The notes under the pieces were generated by a model. It did not search any database. It was given only the letters and a program-made list of their open reading frames with translations, and was not told where the DNA came from. The translations under genes were made by a program, and so were the position numbers. From Opitutaceae bacterium (GTDB lineage: Bacteria; Verrucomicrobiota; Verrucomicrobiia; Opitutales; Opitutaceae): DNA of 54,648 nucleotides. The stretch covers positions 1 to 54,648 of the forward strand of contig JANQSC010000068.1 in NCBI GenBank assembly GCA_028284235.1. The letters run 5' to 3'. How positions within the stretch are numbered: the stretch's first letter is position 1; the number at the start of each line of letters is the position of its first letter. This document shows, piece after piece, positions 52,902 to 54,648 of this stretch.

Positions 52902-54284
52902 TCAAACTCTAATCGCCGTGATCTCTTTGGTCGCGATGCCAATGGGGCGGTCGAGCGGAACGCCGGCGCAGCCGAGCAATGTGGTGAGCAGGTCCCCCTG
53001 GTTGCCCTTCGTATCTGGGAGATAACGTCCCGTCCGAATCGATCCTCCGCCACGTCCAGCGATTATGAACGGAAGGTTTTCACGCTCGTGCGTGTCGCCG
53101 TTTTCGAGGCCCGAGCCCCACATCATAATGCAATTGTCGAGCAGCGTGCCGTCGCCTTCGCGCAGGTTGGCCATTTTCTTTACCATGTAGGCGAACTGGG
53201 AAACATTGAACTCGTTGATGGCCGCCACCTTTCGAATTTTCTCTGGATCCTGTCTGTGGTGCGTGGTCGAATGGTGTTTATCGGTGAATCCAAGTTCCGG
53301 ATACGATACGCCATTAGGCGTGGATCCGATGTAGGTGCTGACTCGAGTCGTATCGGTTTGGAACGCCAAAATGTTCAGGTCGCACATGACTTGCATGTAC
53401 TCGCTTCGCTTGTCGCCTTCGGGAATTTTGATTTCTATGGGCGGAGAGTCCGCGTCATTGCGCTTGCTCGCGCGCATCCCCGCCTTTTCCATTGCGGCCT
53501 CCTTCTGGCGATACTCGATAGCCGCGATGCGACGCTCCACGGCTCGCACGCTATCCAGGTACTCGTCCAGCTTGTGCTGATCGACCTGCGGCAACGTTCG
53601 GCGGAGTTCCTTCGCTCCACCGATCACCAAGTCGAGCATCTGGCGATCGAGCGGATTCGCCTGCGCGGACTGGCTGGCCTGGTCGGTCTGACCGAAGAGT
53701 CGATTTAGCACGGCTCGCGGATTGATCTCTGCCGGAACTGCCTGTGTCGGCGAACGGTAACTGCAGTGCGAATAATAAGCCTCATTCAACCCCGCTTGGT
53801 TTTCCATATGCGTTTGCGGCATGGTGGCCAGTTCCAGAGACGGCAGCGGCGTATGGGCTCCCACGTAGTTGGCCATGATCTGGTCCGCCGAAATCGATAT
53901 ATCGACCCGGCTTCTCGTATCCGGATTAGGCAGATTCGCGGTCAACCACGTTGACAGCTCGAGTGCATGGGGCGCGCCTTTGTAGTAAGGCATGATCGGC
54001 ACGCCCGATATCCCCTTCATCATGAGACACTGATCCAACACGGGCGTGAGCGACTGAAGAATCGGCGGCGTGTCGGCGCGAAAACTCTCTGGGCTCGTCG
54101 GCCAAAACTGCTCCATGATCACGCCGTGGGGCATGTACATGAAGCCCATGCGGACAGGTGGCTTGGGCGCGCGACGATTCGAAATGGTCTCCGCCCACCC
54201 CATGGAATCCAGCAGCGGCAGGGCGAGAGACGCCCCGATTCCTTTTATACATGTTCGTCGGTCGATGAGGTATTTCTGGTTCAT
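52902..54284 (-). CDS. DUF1552 protein with twin-arginine signal
   Basis: The 460-residue protein begins with '[19 protein letters not shown]', a twin-arginine export signal, and shows the DUF1552 features '[20 protein letters not shown]', '[10 protein letters not shown]' and '[24 protein letters not shown]'. The family is related to the alkaline-phosphatase-like DUF1501 proteins and is nearly always encoded next to a DUF1592/DUF1588/DUF1585 protein, as here with a four-base overlap. The reaction is unknown. It is very common in Planctomycetota and Verrucomicrobiota. Confidence 0.93.
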   Translation of the reverse strand: MNQKYLIDRRTCIKGIGASLALPLLDSMGWAETISNRRAPKPPVRMGFMYMPHGVIMEQFWPTSPESFRADTPPILQSLTPVLDQCLMMKGISGVPIMPYYKGAPHALELSTWLTANLPNPDTRSRVDISISADQIMANYVGAHTPLPSLELATMPQTHMENQAGLNEAYYSHCSYRSPTQAVPAEINPRAVLNRLFGQTDQASQSAQANPLDRQMLDLVIGGAKELRRTLPQVDQHKLDEYLDSVRAVERRIAAIEYRQKEAAMEKAGMRASKRNDADSPPIEIKIPEGDKRSEYMQVMCDLNILAFQTDTTRVSTYIGSTPNGVSYPELGFTDKHHSTTHHRQDPEKIRKVAAINEFNVSQFAYMVKKMANLREGDGTLLDNCIMMWGSGLENGDTHERENLPFIIAGRGGGSIRTGRYLPDTKGNQGDLLTTLLGCAGVPLDRPIGIATKEITAIRV

Positions 54285-54648
54285 AGGGCTGCGTGGATTG
54301 AATTAGACTCGGATTCGCTTCTGATTCTCCGCTGGGTAAAAAGGTAGCTCGTTACGATTTCAGAAACGATAGTTTGCACACGAAAATCGTCTTTGGCGAT
54401 CTTTTCCATCAATTGGTCGACAACGACCTCGTCGTAGCCCTTGAGCTGCCTCACTAGAGCGTAGGCCATAAGCCGCTCCGTGAAATTCCGGGCCAATTGC
54501 CGATCGCTCTTCACAATTATGCGCTTCAATTCTACCGGATTGTCGAACCGCTCCCCGCTCAGGAGCTCTCCCGACGCGTCGATGAGCCCTCCCCGATCAT
54601 CCCGCTCCCGCCAGCGCCCAATGGCGTCGTAATTCTCCAAACCAAAGC
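54281..54648 (-). CDS. C-terminal end of a DUF1592/DUF1588/DUF1585-type protein, 5' part outside window
   Basis: This frame is open to the right edge, so only the last 121 residues are seen. They begin '[20 protein letters not shown]' and contain '[19 protein letters not shown]', the signature of the C-terminal DUF1585 domain. Complete members are about 700-900 residues and often carry an N-terminal haem c site (CxxCH), which cannot be checked here. The stop overlaps the start of the DUF1552 gene by four bases, so this gene is upstream in the same operon. Confidence 0.88.
   Translation of the reverse strand, partial: FGLENYDAIGRWRERDDRGGLIDASGELLSGERFDNPVELKRIIVKSDRQLARNFTERLMAYALVRQLKGYDEVVVDQLMEKIAKDDFRVQTIVSEIVTSYLFTQRRIRSESESNSIHAAL

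Overview
This window looks like a chromosomal segment of a free-living, probably marine or sediment, member of the Verrucomicrobiota, most likely Opitutia (Opitutales/Puniceicoccales). I base this on gene families rather than a marker gene: Opitutia-type TonB receptors whose mature N-terminus carries an 'LSPF.V' segment, an ECF sigma factor paired with a FecR-LamG fusion, four sulfatases, GloVer-repeat and thrombospondin type 3 (TSP3) repeat proteins, an ASPIC/UnbV protein, and a DUF1552/DUF1585 pair. No rRNA, tRNA, CRISPR array or intact transposase was seen. Both edges cut through genes.

Layout. 1-6.5 kb, minus strand: a secreted serine hydrolase (3' end outside the window), a LytTR response regulator and its 7TM-type histidine kinase with a LytTR-like direct repeat in front, then a secreted esterase. 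6.6-10.4 kb, plus strand: a four-gene coupled operon encoding a tripartite tricarboxylate transporter (TctC, TctB, TctA) preceded by a ModA-like binding protein. 10.4-16.9 kb, minus strand: a cell-surface signalling and uptake locus (stand-alone STN protein, ECF sigma factor, FecR, TonB receptor with STN domain, beta-helix protein). 17.1-18.5 kb: an M28 peptidase, followed by a decayed sulfatase tail.

18.9-26.6 kb: an OmpR-type two-component system, a secreted protein with a 32-residue tryptophan repeat, a 14-repeat GloVer protein and a very acidic TSP3 protein. A motif TAACC-N3-TCGTTAC lies in front of the response regulator, in the divergent region between the Trp-repeat and GloVer genes, and in front of the acidic protein, so these genes may form one regulon. 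This is the best candidate in the window for an undescribed system.

26.6-34.4 kb: a decayed GH43 tail, an ASPIC/UnbV protein, a very large TonB receptor with a clear terminator, and a LacI regulator with a perfect palindromic operator. 34.7-35.9 kb: a PadR regulator and membrane protein pair. 35.9-54.6 kb: polysaccharide and sulfate-ester catabolism, with an operon of Gfo/Idh/MocA oxidoreductase, glycosyltransferase and sulfatase; a sorbosone-dehydrogenase-like protein; a large secreted protein; a coupled sigma factor, FecR-LamG and sulfatase operon; a sulfatase and GH43 operon; another sulfatase; and a DUF1592-type plus DUF1552 pair. Intergenic space here carries palindromic repeats of two families, one of which abuts the stop codons of two unrelated genes.

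Overall the region reads as sensing, outer-membrane import and extracellular or periplasmic degradation of sulfated or acidic polysaccharides. Two C-terminal gene relics indicate past turnover of sulfatase and GH43 genes. All functions are assigned by reading the sequence; no database search was run.
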